The translations under genes and the position numbers were made by a program. From assembly GCF_049331405.1 (NCBI RefSeq), contig NZ_CP186274.1, positions 5,270,001-5,334,000 on the forward strand: a stretch of 64,000 nt of DNA, given 5' to 3'. Positions 46,842 through 55,580 of this stretch are shown piece by piece (the stretch's first letter is position 1; each line of letters begins with the position of its first letter). The notes beneath the pieces are model-generated. The model did not search any database and was not told the DNA's origin. It saw only the letters and a list, made by a program, of their open reading frames with translations. The stretch comes from PoT sp049331405. GTDB lineage: Bacteria > Planctomycetota > Planctomycetia > Isosphaerales > Isosphaeraceae.

Positions 46842-46972
46842 GCCCCCTCCGGCAGGGGAAAATCGAGAAAAATCCGGCTCGAGGTTCGTCCAGATCGCCC
46901 GCTCCGGCGTCATTGATTGTGAGAGACATCGGAGCGAGTGACGCGCCGACTCTGGGACCAGAGCCGAACGTG

Positions 46973-47548
46973 ATGATGGAACCGACCGACGCGGAACGCG
47001 TGGATCGGTTCCAGCGTGGGGACCGGCACGCCCTCACGGCCCTGGTGCGGCGTTGGGAGGGGTTCGTGCTCCGGGTTGCGACGCGAGTCACGGGCGACGT
47101 GGGCGAGGGCGAGGAGGTCCGGCAGTCGGTCTTCCTGCATTTCCTGGAGTCGCCCGAGGCCGTCCGCCACCCCGATCGGTTCGCGGCCTGGCTAAGGCGA
47201 TCGACCGTGAACGCGGCGATCAGCGCAGTGCGGGGGAGGAGCCGTCGCGAGCGGTCGACCGACCGGCTCCGCGTCCACTCCGTCGGCTTCGATTCCACCC
47301 TTCCCGGCGATGCCCTGGAGGCGGCCGATGAGGCGGAGCGCCTGACCGTCGCGATGGCCAGGCTCGAGCCCGAGGAGCGAGCCCTGCTCTCGCTCCGCTT
47401 CGATGAAAGCCTGACTTTCGCCGAGATCGCCGCGGCGTTGGGGCTCCCCGCCAGCACGATCAAGTCGCGGTCCGCTCGGCTCGTCGCCCGCCTCCGCGTG
47501 ATGCTCGATGCCGACACCCCGGCGGATGCGGATGGGGCACGATCATGA
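46973..47548 (+). CDS. ECF sigma factor
   Basis: A 191-residue ECF sigma-70 factor: region 2 with DRFQRGDRHALTALVRRWEG, GEGEEVRQSVFLHFLE and FAAWLRRSTVNAAIS, and region 4 with LEPEERALLSLRFDESLTF and the helix-turn-helix LGLPASTIKSRSARLVARLR. I start at ATG 46973 rather than further upstream in the open frame, because region 2 begins within 10 residues. The stop overlaps the following gene as ATGA, the layout of sigma/anti-sigma pairs. Confidence 0.9.
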   Translation: MMEPTDAERVDRFQRGDRHALTALVRRWEGFVLRVATRVTGDVGEGEEVRQSVFLHFLESPEAVRHPDRFAAWLRRSTVNAAISAVRGRSRRERSTDRLRVHSVGFDSTLPGDALEAADEAERLTVAMARLEPEERALLSLRFDESLTFAEIAAALGLPASTIKSRSARLVARLRVMLDADTPADADGARS

Positions 47549-48867
47549 CGGAAGACCTGGACCGAGACGATCGCGTCGAGCCCCCTGACAACGACCTGCA
47601 CGCCCTCTTCCGCAGGACGGCCCCCGAAGTCACCCCCATCGACGTCGAGGCGCTCCTCGCGGGCGCCAAGGCACATCATCAACCGCAACCTCGATTGAGC
47701 AGGAGGCTCGTTATGACGATCCGCATCACCCTCGGGACCCTGGCCGCGGCCGGCGTCGCCACGTTCTGCTTCCTCGTGCCCCGCGGCAGTTCCGCGGCCT
47801 TCGACTTCGCCGATGTCCAGCGCGAGGTCGCGGCCGCGAGGACCGTAACATTCACATCAACCGTGACCTTCGACGGCAAGCCCTCATTCGTTGACAGGAT
47901 CTTCTATTCGGCCCCGGACCATTCCCGCGTCGAATCCGAGAAAAGGTATACGGTGATTGATCGCAAAGCCAAGAAGATCATGACCGTTGATACGGCCAAC
48001 AAATCCGCCTCTCTCGAGAACATGACAACGATGCCGTCGAGCAGCGACATGTACACATTGTTCAAGGAGATCGCGAGGGATCCGATCGAAACGCTCCCCG
48101 AACGCAAGATCAATGGTAAACGATCCCTCGGGTTCGTCTCGACGTGGCACGCGGGCGAAGTATCGATCTGGGTTGATCCCAGGACAAAGTTGCCGATGAG
48201 AATCGAACAGACTCGCAAGGAATTGGGGCACACTCTTGAAAGAGTCATGGAAAACTTTGTGTTCGACCAGCCCCTCGACCCATCTCTATTCCAGTTAAAT
48301 TTACCTGAGGGATATATCGCCCCCTCTCTTACCCCGATTTTGACATCAGGAGCGAAGTTCCTGCCCTTGCCGAATGACCTCTCCTTGGCAAAGGCTAAGT
48401 TAAGTCCTGGCGTAGGAATCGGTCCCGCAAGATTCGGAATGACGAAGGCGCAAGTTGTCAGTGTCCTTGGACAACCCGATCATGAATACGAGCAAGGACG
48501 TACGACATACTTGGTCTATCGCTCACGCGGTTTCGAGTTGACGGTTCAACCAAACGATCGACCACGCCCGGGTCTTAGCTGCATCAAGTGTGTCGATCAC
48601 GAGGATAATCCGGTGCAACCTTTCCATAGGTTTCAAGGCAAGACGGATAAAGACATCAGCCTTGGCACGAGCCGAGCCGATGTCGTCGCGGCCTACGGAG
48701 AGCCTGATCCGGAGGGCGGGAGTGAGGTGAAAGTGGCCCCTGATGCAGTGGAAAGCCTTGAGACGATTCGCTATCGAAAACTGGGGCTGAGTTTCGAGTT
48801 GCTTCAAGCCAAAGTTTCGCGGATAACCCTCGAAGCCATCAAGGCCAACGCAACCGCGAAGCCTTGA
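47545..48867 (+). CDS. Membrane-anchored anti-sigma-like protein with LolA-like and SmpA/OmlA-like domains
   Basis: A 440-residue protein: about 50 cytoplasmic residues (DLHALFRRTAPEVTPIDVEA), one transmembrane helix (ITLGTLAAAGVATFCFLVP), then a LolA/DUF2092-like external domain (FDFADVQREVAAARTVTFTS, IWVDPRTKLPMRIEQ) and two SmpA/OmlA-like repeats (GPARFGMTKAQVVSVLGQPD near 305; LGTSRADVVAAYGEPDPEGG near 375). The ATGA overlap with the sigma gene and the topology suggest it holds the sigma factor until an envelope signal arrives; no zinc-binding HxxxCxxC motif is seen. From about 47900 the gene is clearly less GC-rich than its neighbours. Confidence 0.75.
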   Translation: MTEDLDRDDRVEPPDNDLHALFRRTAPEVTPIDVEALLAGAKAHHQPQPRLSRRLVMTIRITLGTLAAAGVATFCFLVPRGSSAAFDFADVQREVAAARTVTFTSTVTFDGKPSFVDRIFYSAPDHSRVESEKRYTVIDRKAKKIMTVDTANKSASLENMTTMPSSSDMYTLFKEIARDPIETLPERKINGKRSLGFVSTWHAGEVSIWVDPRTKLPMRIEQTRKELGHTLERVMENFVFDQPLDPSLFQLNLPEGYIAPSLTPILTSGAKFLPLPNDLSLAKAKLSPGVGIGPARFGMTKAQVVSVLGQPDHEYEQGRTTYLVYRSRGFELTVQPNDRPRPGLSCIKCVDHEDNPVQPFHRFQGKTDKDISLGTSRADVVAAYGEPDPEGGSEVKVAPDAVESLETIRYRKLGLSFELLQAKVSRITLEAIKANATAKP

Positions 48868-48884
48868 CGACAGGACGCGAAAGC

Positions 48885-49706
48885 TCAGGGATTGGGCTCC
48901 CTCAGTATGACGGCTTGCCACCCCGACTCGATGGGCTTCCCGGCCTCGTCGGGGTGGTCTTCCACCACCTCGCACGAGTGCTCCGTCACGGCGTCGACCC
49001 TCAGGGCCTGCCGAAACGAATGGCCCTGGACCTCGAGGATGTGGCCGACGCGGATCCCTTGTGCCGCCCCCACGTCGAGCCTGGCCCGGCCGCCTTGCAA
49101 GGCCTCGACATTCGTGGCGATCAGTCGATTGTCGCGCAGATAGCTCATCCAGGGCTCGGGCAACTCGGGAATGCCGCTCACGGTGCCCAAGGTCTCAAAC
49201 CAATGAAGCGGCCCACCGCGGGTCGTGATCGACACTGTGGGCTCATCTCCCTTCATGATGCTGTCGCAAAACGCCTCGAGCCTTTCGGGAGGGATCAGGT
49301 ACGATCTCATCCCCCACTTGACGGGTTGGAAGACCTGCTCCCTCCGCCGCTCGGGGGCCTTGATGGGCGTCAAGACCAGGGTTTCGCCAGCACGCATCAC
49401 CGTGCCCGATTCCCTGGCGACGATCCCGGAACAACTATGGAAAATCCGGGAATATCGGCCGTCGGCCAGGATGCTCAGGTTGGCTCCTGCCTGTTCGTAT
49501 TCGCCCGCAACGGGCGCGAAGCCGCTACCAGACTTCGGGCTTGGCGGAGGATATCGATGGGCGGGGTCCTGATCGCCATGGATGAGCAGTTGCAGGATGC
49601 TCATGAACGCGATCTGGAACACCACGAGCAGGAGGAGTTCGACGAGAGTCAGGCCTTGACGGAACCGCCGCCATACTCGACCAGGGATCGCGACCAAGGA
49701 TTTCAC
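48885..49706 (-). CDS. Secreted protein with prepilin-like N-terminus
   Basis: A 273-residue protein. A basic leader (VKSLVAIPGRVWRRFRQG) precedes LTLVELLLLVVFQIAFMSIL, a prepilin-like cleavage site (G-LTLVE), here not followed by the usual PAVQAAREAARR of DUF1559. A Pro/Ser linker (YPPPSPKSGSG) and a mixed body (SILADGRYSRIFHSCSG, LIPPERLEAFCDSI, LRVDAVTEHSCEVVEDHP) follow, with no known family. GTG 49706 has GGAGAGG a few nt upstream; an earlier ATG at 49760 is possible. It converges on the anti-sigma-like gene with a 17-nt gap. Function unknown. Confidence 0.7.
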   Translation of the reverse strand: MKSLVAIPGRVWRRFRQGLTLVELLLLVVFQIAFMSILQLLIHGDQDPAHRYPPPSPKSGSGFAPVAGEYEQAGANLSILADGRYSRIFHSCSGIVARESGTVMRAGETLVLTPIKAPERRREQVFQPVKWGMRSYLIPPERLEAFCDSIMKGDEPTVSITTRGGPLHWFETLGTVSGIPELPEPWMSYLRDNRLIATNVEALQGGRARLDVGAAQGIRVGHILEVQGHSFRQALRVDAVTEHSCEVVEDHPDEAGKPIESGWQAVILREPNP

Positions 49707-50056
49707 CTCACCACCTCTCCAAGGCGGCTCTTTGCAAAGCCTGTGTCGCAAGAGGATCAACCGGAATTTCTCCCGAACACCATGGCTCGATTCCTCTTAT
49801 CTACGGTAGCCCGTCCCACATTGATCGTCCATCCCACTCACGATCTCGCAACCGTGTCCTCGGAAGGAAAGATCCTCAGAAGTTTGGGCACGCTCAAGTG
49901 TTTCCAAAAAGCACGCCACTTGATTGATGCTTCTGCCACGCAACCGTCCAAAGGTGGCTTACTCATTCTTGACGTAGACGACGCTTCAGAATTCAGTATG
50001 CTCGTTCGCGCGAGGCGAACATGCGTGCGCCGCGGTCTATCATCAGGAGGAATTCC
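49707..50056. other. Intergenic region, one weak open frame
   Basis: A 350-nt AT-richer spacer between divergent genes. A plus-strand frame from ATG 49782 (MARFLLSTVARPTLIVHPTH, later GGLLILDVDDASEF) runs 115 codons and has faint receiver-domain character, but it lacks a ribosome site and overlaps the next gene by 73 nt, so I do not call it a gene. Confidence 0.4.
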
Positions 50057-50608
50057 ATGTCGAAGGACAAAGGATCGACTGTCCGACCTCTTCGCCGCTT
50101 GGCTCAAATCGCCGCACTCTCAGCCGTGACCCTCTGCGTCCTGGCGATCGCGAATCCCCTCCTGGCCGGTCCGAAGAAGCCGATGATGAAGCGGAATGAT
50201 ACCGGCCTCTGCAAGCTCATATTGACCCTTCCCGCGAAGAAGTTCCAGACAGGTAAGCCCATCACCTTCTCGCTCGACTTCGAAAATATCTCATTCGAGC
50301 CGCTCATGATCTGGAAAACTCATAGGTGGGAGAACTATATGGTATTTGTCACCGACACCAAAGGCAAAGAGCCGCCGTTGACCGAGTATGGACAGGATGC
50401 TCGAAAGGGTTTCAAATCAGGAAATCGTGATCACAACATTCGATGGTTTGTCCAGCCGGGAGATACGAGATCCATCGTCCGCGATCTCGACTTTTCCAAG
50501 AACTACAAGCTCGAGCCAGGGAAGTATCGAGTTCACGTTCTCTACGATGAAATCCTCGAGCCGCAGATTCGAATCCTCTCGAACCGCGTTTCCTTCGAAG
50601 TCAAATAA
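50057..50608 (+). CDS. Exported hypothetical protein
   Basis: A 183-residue protein with a basic start and signal peptide (IAALSAVTLCVLAIANPLLA, cleavage near residue 44), then a beta-sandwich-like body (LILTLPAKKFQTGKPITFSL, IRWFVQPGDTRSIVRDLDF, YRVHVLYDEILEP), resembling immunoglobulin-like or intracellular proteinase inhibitor (BsuPI) folds. AGGAGGAATTCC directly before ATG 50057 is the best ribosome site in the window. The gene is AT-richer than the average, like the anti-sigma-like gene upstream, which may mark acquired DNA. No enzyme motif is seen. Confidence 0.75.
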   Translation: MSKDKGSTVRPLRRLAQIAALSAVTLCVLAIANPLLAGPKKPMMKRNDTGLCKLILTLPAKKFQTGKPITFSLDFENISFEPLMIWKTHRWENYMVFVTDTKGKEPPLTEYGQDARKGFKSGNRDHNIRWFVQPGDTRSIVRDLDFSKNYKLEPGKYRVHVLYDEILEPQIRILSNRVSFEVK

Positions 50609-50867
50609 GCCATCCGTGCCAGGGACGCCCAGCCCTTTCTCTCGACAATCTCCGGCCTGATTCTCCAAATCAAATCAAGCTAACCATAAAAACATTTATG
50701 CTATCAAACATCAGTAAGTTTCATTCAAGGTTACAACAAGCCCCTCCGTCCGCGATCACAAGCCGACGACATTCCTTGGACCGATGACCTAGGAGCGGGC
50801 GGTCGCTATCCAGCCTGCAATTAGCCCCGTGTCTTCGTCCATTTCCCATTCGCAAGCGAGCGATCCC

Positions 50868-51566
50868 ATGAATCTGTATGTCGGCACCAGCGGATACTCC
50901 TACAAGGAGTGGAAGGGCTCCTTCTATCCCGCGGACCTTCCGATCAAGCAGATGCTGCGGTATTACGGCGAGCGATTCCGCACGGTCGAGATCAACAACT
51001 CGTTCTACGCCATGCCCAAGGCGTCGGTCCTGGATGGTTGGGCCGGCGAGGTCCCGGCGGACTTTCACTTCGTGCTCAAGGCCCCGATGACGATTACGCA
51101 TCGAAAAAGGCTCAACAATACACACGAAGCGGTCTCGCAGTTCCTCGAGGTCGCCGGGGCACTGACGGAGCGGCGGGGGCCGCTGCTGTTTCAACTGCCG
51201 CCGAACATGAAGAAGGACACGGCGCGACTACGCTCGTTCCTGGAACTGTTCCCGGATCAGCTACGATCGGTGTTCGAGTTCCGCCATGAATCGTGGTTCG
51301 ACGAGGAGATTTTCGGGCTGCTCCGCGAGCACCGCGCGGCGCTATGCATCGCCGACGCCGAGGATGAGCTCAACGTCCCGTTCGTGTCGACCACGGATTT
51401 CGGCTATCTCAGGCTGCGGCGGCCCGACTACAACGACGCCGACCTGAAAGAGTGGGCGAAGCGGGTGCAGGACCAGGGGTGGGAAACTGCGTACGTCTAC
51501 TTCAAGCACGAGGATGAAGGGAAAGGCCCTCGGCTGGCGGGACGTTACACGGAACTGGCGGCCTGA
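50868..51566 (+). CDS. DUF72 domain protein
   Basis: A 232-residue DUF72 (YecE-like, TIM-barrel) protein: VGTSGYSYKEWKGSFYP at the N-terminus, YYGERFRTVEINNSFYAMP, VLKAPMTITHRKRL, GPLLFQLPPNMKKD, SVFEFRHESWFDEE and TAYVYFKHEDEGKGPRLA at the end. Very widespread, cytoplasmic, function unproven. ATG 50868 puts the first strand at once; the frame is open 13 codons upstream without conservation. Confidence 0.92.
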   Translation: MNLYVGTSGYSYKEWKGSFYPADLPIKQMLRYYGERFRTVEINNSFYAMPKASVLDGWAGEVPADFHFVLKAPMTITHRKRLNNTHEAVSQFLEVAGALTERRGPLLFQLPPNMKKDTARLRSFLELFPDQLRSVFEFRHESWFDEEIFGLLREHRAALCIADAEDELNVPFVSTTDFGYLRLRRPDYNDADLKEWAKRVQDQGWETAYVYFKHEDEGKGPRLAGRYTELAA

Positions 51567-51657
51567 TAGTCGTACCGCCCCCCATCCGTGGGTGAGCGGT
51601 TCGACCCAGTTCGTTTGACGTCGCACCTTCAAGGAAAAGGAAGAGGCCGTTGTCGGA

Positions 51658-52302
51658 TCAGGCGATCCAGATCCAGTAGATTGCGAGGATGACGACAGTT
51701 CCCGCGACGCCCGTGAATAGGCCGGAAAGGCGTCGGCGCTTGAGGTAGAGCAGCAGGATCAGGCCGCTCAAAGAGACGATGATCAGCAGGATGGCCGAGA
51801 GGTCGATGACGACCGACCAGGCCGCGCCGGTGTCTCGCCCCTTGTGCAGGTCGTTGATGGCGGCGATGAGGCCGTGGTACGTCTGCGTCAGGGTGTAATG
51901 CCCCGTGCCGCGGTCGATGAAGGCATCAGCGGCGAAGCCGGGGCCCTTGAAGGTCACGGTGCATTCGAGGTCGTCGGCGCGGAAGTCGGAGAGGGCGCCG
52001 CGGATCCCGTGCGTCTTGCGCAGGTGCTCGACGACCTCCAACTTCGCGATCCGACGGGTGGGATCGTCCTCACCGGACTTCGCAGAGACCTCCTGGTTCA
52101 GCCAGCGGAGTTCCAGGTCGCCTTCGGCCTGGGTGGTCCGCTCGGCCTCGCCGAACCAGTCGGGGTGGTTCAGCGTCAGGCCCGTCACGCTGAAGAAGAG
52201 GACGATGGCCAATCCAAACAGCGAAACATAAATATGTAGCCAGCGCGAGAACGCGGCGAACTTGATCTTCAGCTTGCGTCCGGGCGAGGGTGCGTTCGGC
52301 AC
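51658..52302 (-). CDS. PepSY-associated membrane protein
   Basis: A 214-residue protein: basic start, helix WLHIYVSLFGLAIVLFFSVT, NHPDWFGEAE, an external PepSY-like domain (about 60-130) with RADDLECTVTFKGPGF, then TQTYHGLIAAINDLHKGRDT, two C-terminal helices and LLLYLKRRR. I start at GTG 52302, 19 nt after the ApbE stop; no ATG lies between, and no good ribosome site is seen, so translation may be coupled. PepSY proteins of this form occur with ApbE/DUF2271 proteins and are thought to take part in metal or electron transfer across the membrane. A truncated relative lies at 39104, and a longer related type at 14489. Confidence 0.82.
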   Translation of the reverse strand: MPNAPSPGRKLKIKFAAFSRWLHIYVSLFGLAIVLFFSVTGLTLNHPDWFGEAERTTQAEGDLELRWLNQEVSAKSGEDDPTRRIAKLEVVEHLRKTHGIRGALSDFRADDLECTVTFKGPGFAADAFIDRGTGHYTLTQTYHGLIAAINDLHKGRDTGAAWSVVIDLSAILLIIVSLSGLILLLYLKRRRLSGLFTGVAGTVVILAIYWIWIA

Positions 52303-52321
52303 GCTGCGAGGGGGCGTCGAG

Positions 52322-53881
52322 TCACTTGGCAGCCGCCTTGCGGCGGTATTCGATGGAGGCGGACTTGATCTCGACATTCCCCTTGAGTTCCTCCGCGAAG
52401 GTTTGGTCGTCCAGCTTGATCTCTTTGCGAATGATTTGATGGGTCCCGTGCTCGCGGGCGACCTCGATCGCAAGCGTGTACGTCCCCTTCGGGAGCGCCT
52501 CGCCGCGATCATCCTTGCCGTCCCAGATGACCCGGTACTTGCCCGCGGGGCGGGTCGCCCTCGAGATCGTCTCGACGAGATCCGACGTCTCCACGAGCCT
52601 GCGAACCTGGTCGGACTGATACCAGTGCTTGAGGTCCGGGATCCAGCGCGGGCCGGGGGGGTCGGCCTGCACCCAGAGCGTCAAGGTGCGGACGGATAGC
52701 TTATCCTCGTCCTCGACCCAGATCGCCACATACGGCCGGCGATAGCGGGTGGTATTCCCCTTAGGCGGGCTGATCTCGAAGTTCACGACGAACTCGAATT
52801 CCGGGGCCCAGGGGGGCTTCGCCTCGGCCTTCTTCTTCCCATCCTCAGCCGGCTTCGCCTTCTCATCGGCGAATGCAGTAGTGATGACCTTCGTCCGTTC
52901 GAAGCGGCGGAAGCCGGGGCTCCTCGCGACCGAGCCGTCTTCGGAGACGAGCAGGCATTCGACGCCCGGCAGCGTCTTGACGATCTCCAGGCTCTCGCCC
53001 ATCGGGAGCACGCTGACGACCTTCGCAAGCGCATCCGCATCGTCGAGCCGAGGGGCGATGATCGTCGCGCTCACGACGCGCCGGACGGGCTGGCCGTCCC
53101 TCGGGTCGAAGATGTGCGAGTACCATTGATCCCCAATCTTGAGCCCGCGTTGATAGTTGCCGCTCGTCGCGATCCCGTGGTTCTCGACGGCCAGGCTCGC
53201 GATCGGCCCGGTGGTCTCCGAATCCTTCTGCGGCGACGCGATGCCGATCGAGCCGTTCATCGAGCCCATGACCCGCAGGTCGCCGCCGACGTTCAGCAGC
53301 AGGCCGCGTATCCCGCGCGACTCGTCGAAAGCAAGGCGGCTCGCCCGCTCGACGATGTAACCCTTGGCGATGCCGTTGAAGCTGAGGGGGCACGTCGAGA
53401 GGTGCGTCGCCGTCTTCGCGATCGGATCCAGGCTCCACGGGTTCGCGGCCATCAACGTGCGGACATCCGCGAGTTCGCCGGCGGTGGGACGTCGTTTCTG
53501 GCGGGCGCTGCCGGTCCAGAGCGAGGTGAGTGCCTGGACGCGAGGGTCGAAGCTCCCCTTCCCCTTCGCCATCCAGTATTCGCTCCGCTCGAGCACCTCA
53601 TATAGCTCAGGGGAGACCTTCGTCGCGACGTTCATCGCCCCCTGCCAGCGACTCAGCTCGCTCGTCTTGTCGTAGCCGCTCAGGATCGCGGAAAGTCTGT
53701 CGATCTCCTCCAGAACCCGAGTCTCGGCCTGGCGAGCGGCGGCCTCGTCGTCGGCCTTCAGGCGCAGCTCGAGCGATGTCCCCATCACGTTCTCGTGATG
53801 GAAGACGAAGGGCTCGGCGGCCTGGGCCCTCGCCTGATAAGAGCCGCACAGAAGCAACAACATCACTGGTAAGTATTTCAT
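52322..53881 (-). CDS. apbE: ApbE-family FAD:protein FMN transferase fused to DUF2271
   Basis: A 519-residue exported protein: signal peptide (LPVMLLLLCGSYQARA), ApbE domain (about 28-330) with MGTSLELRL, STCPLSFNGIAKGYIVERA, LLNVGGDLRV, and SHIFDPRDGQPV followed by ADALAKVVSVL, the Mg/FAD-binding blocks of the family. A Lys/Ala-rich hinge (about 335-350) leads to a C-terminal DUF2271 domain (WAPEFEFVVNFEISPP, YVAIWVEDEDKLSVRTLTLW, RYRVIWDGKDDRG-like YRVIWDGKDDRGEALPKGTY). ApbE enzymes attach FMN covalently to threonine or serine of exported redox proteins; no FMN-binding target protein is in view. ATG 53881 with GAGGG 9 nt upstream is preferred over TTG 53890. Confidence 0.9.
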   Translation of the reverse strand: MKYLPVMLLLLCGSYQARAQAAEPFVFHHENVMGTSLELRLKADDEAAARQAETRVLEEIDRLSAILSGYDKTSELSRWQGAMNVATKVSPELYEVLERSEYWMAKGKGSFDPRVQALTSLWTGSARQKRRPTAGELADVRTLMAANPWSLDPIAKTATHLSTCPLSFNGIAKGYIVERASRLAFDESRGIRGLLLNVGGDLRVMGSMNGSIGIASPQKDSETTGPIASLAVENHGIATSGNYQRGLKIGDQWYSHIFDPRDGQPVRRVVSATIIAPRLDDADALAKVVSVLPMGESLEIVKTLPGVECLLVSEDGSVARSPGFRRFERTKVITTAFADEKAKPAEDGKKKAEAKPPWAPEFEFVVNFEISPPKGNTTRYRRPYVAIWVEDEDKLSVRTLTLWVQADPPGPRWIPDLKHWYQSDQVRRLVETSDLVETISRATRPAGKYRVIWDGKDDRGEALPKGTYTLAIEVAREHGTHQIIRKEIKLDDQTFAEELKGNVEIKSASIEYRRKAAAK

Positions 53882-54003
53882 TATATTCAACCCTCGACGG
53901 TTTCCAAGCGGCGTGGCTTCAGGAAATCGTATCCAGGATTTCGGCGATGTGAGTAGGTCTCGATCCGAATCCCGACGTCGCCCGGTTCACAACTTCGTGA
54001 AGG

Positions 54004-54082
54004 GGGAGGAGGCCCGTGCCTCCTCCCGGCGGCTAGCCAACGAGACGGCAACGCCCCGGGGCCGGATCGCTCCGGCCGGGGC
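54004..54082 (-). terminator. Two GC-rich hairpins between EF-hand and apbE genes
   Basis: A 10-bp stem with a CCGT loop at 54004-54027 and a bulged stem GCCCCGG.../...CCGGGGC at 54053-54082 lie just after the EF-hand stop. Neither is followed by a good U-run; they could attenuate read-through into apbE or stabilise the EF-hand mRNA. Confidence 0.5.
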
Positions 54083-54098
54083 ATCGTCCAGAACAATC

Positions 54099-54785
54099 TT
54101 ACTGATCGCCGCCGCGCCTGGGGCCGCGACGGCCGAGCGAATCCTGGAAGGCCTGGAGTTCCTTGGCTCCCAGCACGTTCTCGAGCCTCGTCTGCAGCTC
54201 GACGCGAGCCAGCTCCGACGAGTCGCGGAGGAAGGCCTGGTAGTTCGAGACGCAGTCGAGGGCCTTGTTGCGCGTCTCCTGCGAGACCTTCAGGTTCTTG
54301 AGCCCGTCCTCGATGAGGGGGAGGTTGACGCCACCGACCGTGCCTTGCACGAACCGGGCGAAGCTCTCCTCGTTCTCGACGGCCTTGAGCTCGGCGCCGT
54401 CGAGGATGCCATCCTTGTCGGCGTCGTTCTGGGCGAGGAGGGCCTGGAGCCGCTCGGGCAGCTCGGCCTTCTCGACCTTGCCGTCCTTGTTCGCGTCGAA
54501 CGCGACGACCCGGTCGATCATCGAGTCGGTCGCCCCGCCCAGCGCGACGACGAAGCCCATGAACGTCTGGAGGGCCTCCTCCTTGGGCACGGAGAGGGCG
54601 AAGGCCTCGAACTCTGTCGCGTCGAGGCTCCCGTCCTTGTTCGCGTCGAACGCGACGAGCCGCTTCTCGACCTGGATCGCGTTGGCGGTTTCGGGCGACT
54701 TCGCCTCGTCCTCCGCGATCGCCACGCCGGAGAGGCCCACGCAAAGGCCGAACACCCAGGCCGGATACGTACTCTTGATCGTCAT
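54099..54785 (-). CDS. Exported EF-hand protein
   Basis: A 228-residue protein with signal peptide (YPAWVFGLCVGLSGVAIA) and three EF-hand loops: FDANKDGSLDATEF (about 47-60), FDANKDGKVEKAEL (about 95-108) and NDADKDGILDGAEL (about 116-129). The C-terminal half is helical (LIEDGLKNLKVSQETRNKAL, VELQTRLENVLGAKELQAFQ) and ends in an Arg/Gly tail. It should bind calcium outside the cytoplasm. ATG 54785 has AAGGTGGAT nearby; the frame is open 125 codons further upstream, but that part is a leader without protein character. First gene of an operon with apbE and the PepSY gene. Confidence 0.88.
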   Translation of the reverse strand: MTIKSTYPAWVFGLCVGLSGVAIAEDEAKSPETANAIQVEKRLVAFDANKDGSLDATEFEAFALSVPKEEALQTFMGFVVALGGATDSMIDRVVAFDANKDGKVEKAELPERLQALLAQNDADKDGILDGAELKAVENEESFARFVQGTVGGVNLPLIEDGLKNLKVSQETRNKALDCVSNYQAFLRDSSELARVELQTRLENVLGAKELQAFQDSLGRRGPRRGGDQ

Positions 54786-55580
54786 GTTCTGATCCACCTT
54801 GCTTTCGAGGAATCCTCGACTTCGAGATTCGGTCGCGCGGGGGGATGGCCCGACGTCGGCACGCGACCTTGATTTCAAGGCTGATTCGGGCCGACTCCCT
54901 CGAACGGAGTCGGCGCATATGTCATTGGCAATCCGGGCCGCGTTGGGATCGGATCCTTCCACCCGGAACGGGGCTGGGCAGTTCAAACGAAGAACGAGGC
55001 AAGCTTGGGGTAGGCCGCCGCCGGGTCCGGAGATGGGATTGGGGGATGTGACGTACGAGTGAACACGGAGCGGCCCCCGAGGTGATTTGGTGGCTCGAAC
55101 CGACGGGACCAGCACCGGGTCGATGTCCGCAAACTTGATGAAATTGAGATTCAATCTCAATACGATAAAGATTACAGCTCTCCGTTGAGGTCGTCAAGGA
55201 CTTGAAGACGGCAATCGGGCGAATCTTCGATCTGAAGGCGTAAGAACGTCGAAGCCGCCTTGAAAACAAGGCGATATCACAGGATTTCCAACATTAAATT
55301 CGTCAAGTCTTCAATATTTGATTTGAATATCTTGAGCAATCAACAACGAGACCTCTCCGGAATTGCCTTCGGGAAAGCGGTGCAGATTTGTTGAGAATCC
55401 GTGTCAGCGTCATCTCGCGATGAATTTCGCATGACGCGACGGATCTCATCCGTAAGATCCGCAAGATCCGAACACGGGAAAAGACGAGCCACTTGACCGA
55501 TAGGCCGGCTTGGCCGAGTATAGTCCGGAAGGCCGCCGTGCCGGCCTCGACGATCCCACCCCCGATCGAGCCAGCCTTGA
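54786..55580. other. Long leader and divergent intergenic region
   Basis: About 800 bases without a supported gene. It holds the roughly 375-nt leader of the EF-hand gene, the promoter/operator at 55143-55197 and AT-rich sequence around 55280-55330. The unusual leader length leaves room for an RNA element, but I recognise no known riboswitch core. Confidence 0.5.
55143..55197 (-). promoter_or_regulatory. Promoter with overlapping palindromic operator for the EF-hand/apbE/PepSY operon
   Basis: On the minus strand TTGACG (55197-55192), a 17-nt spacer and TAATCT (55174-55169) form a promoter. Immediately downstream, over the expected start site, lies the perfect 19-bp palindrome ATTGAGATTnAATCTCAAT (55161-55143). 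The 7-1-7 symmetry TGAGATTnAATCTCA is like a Fur-family box (TGATAATnATTATCA), so metal-dependent repression is plausible. The leader to ATG 54785 would be about 375 nt and gene-free. Confidence 0.55.

Noticed and set aside
54786..55160. Extension of the EF-hand protein by 125 residues to 55160
   Set aside because: No signal or domain; the true signal peptide begins at ATG 54785, and the extension runs into the promoter/operator.
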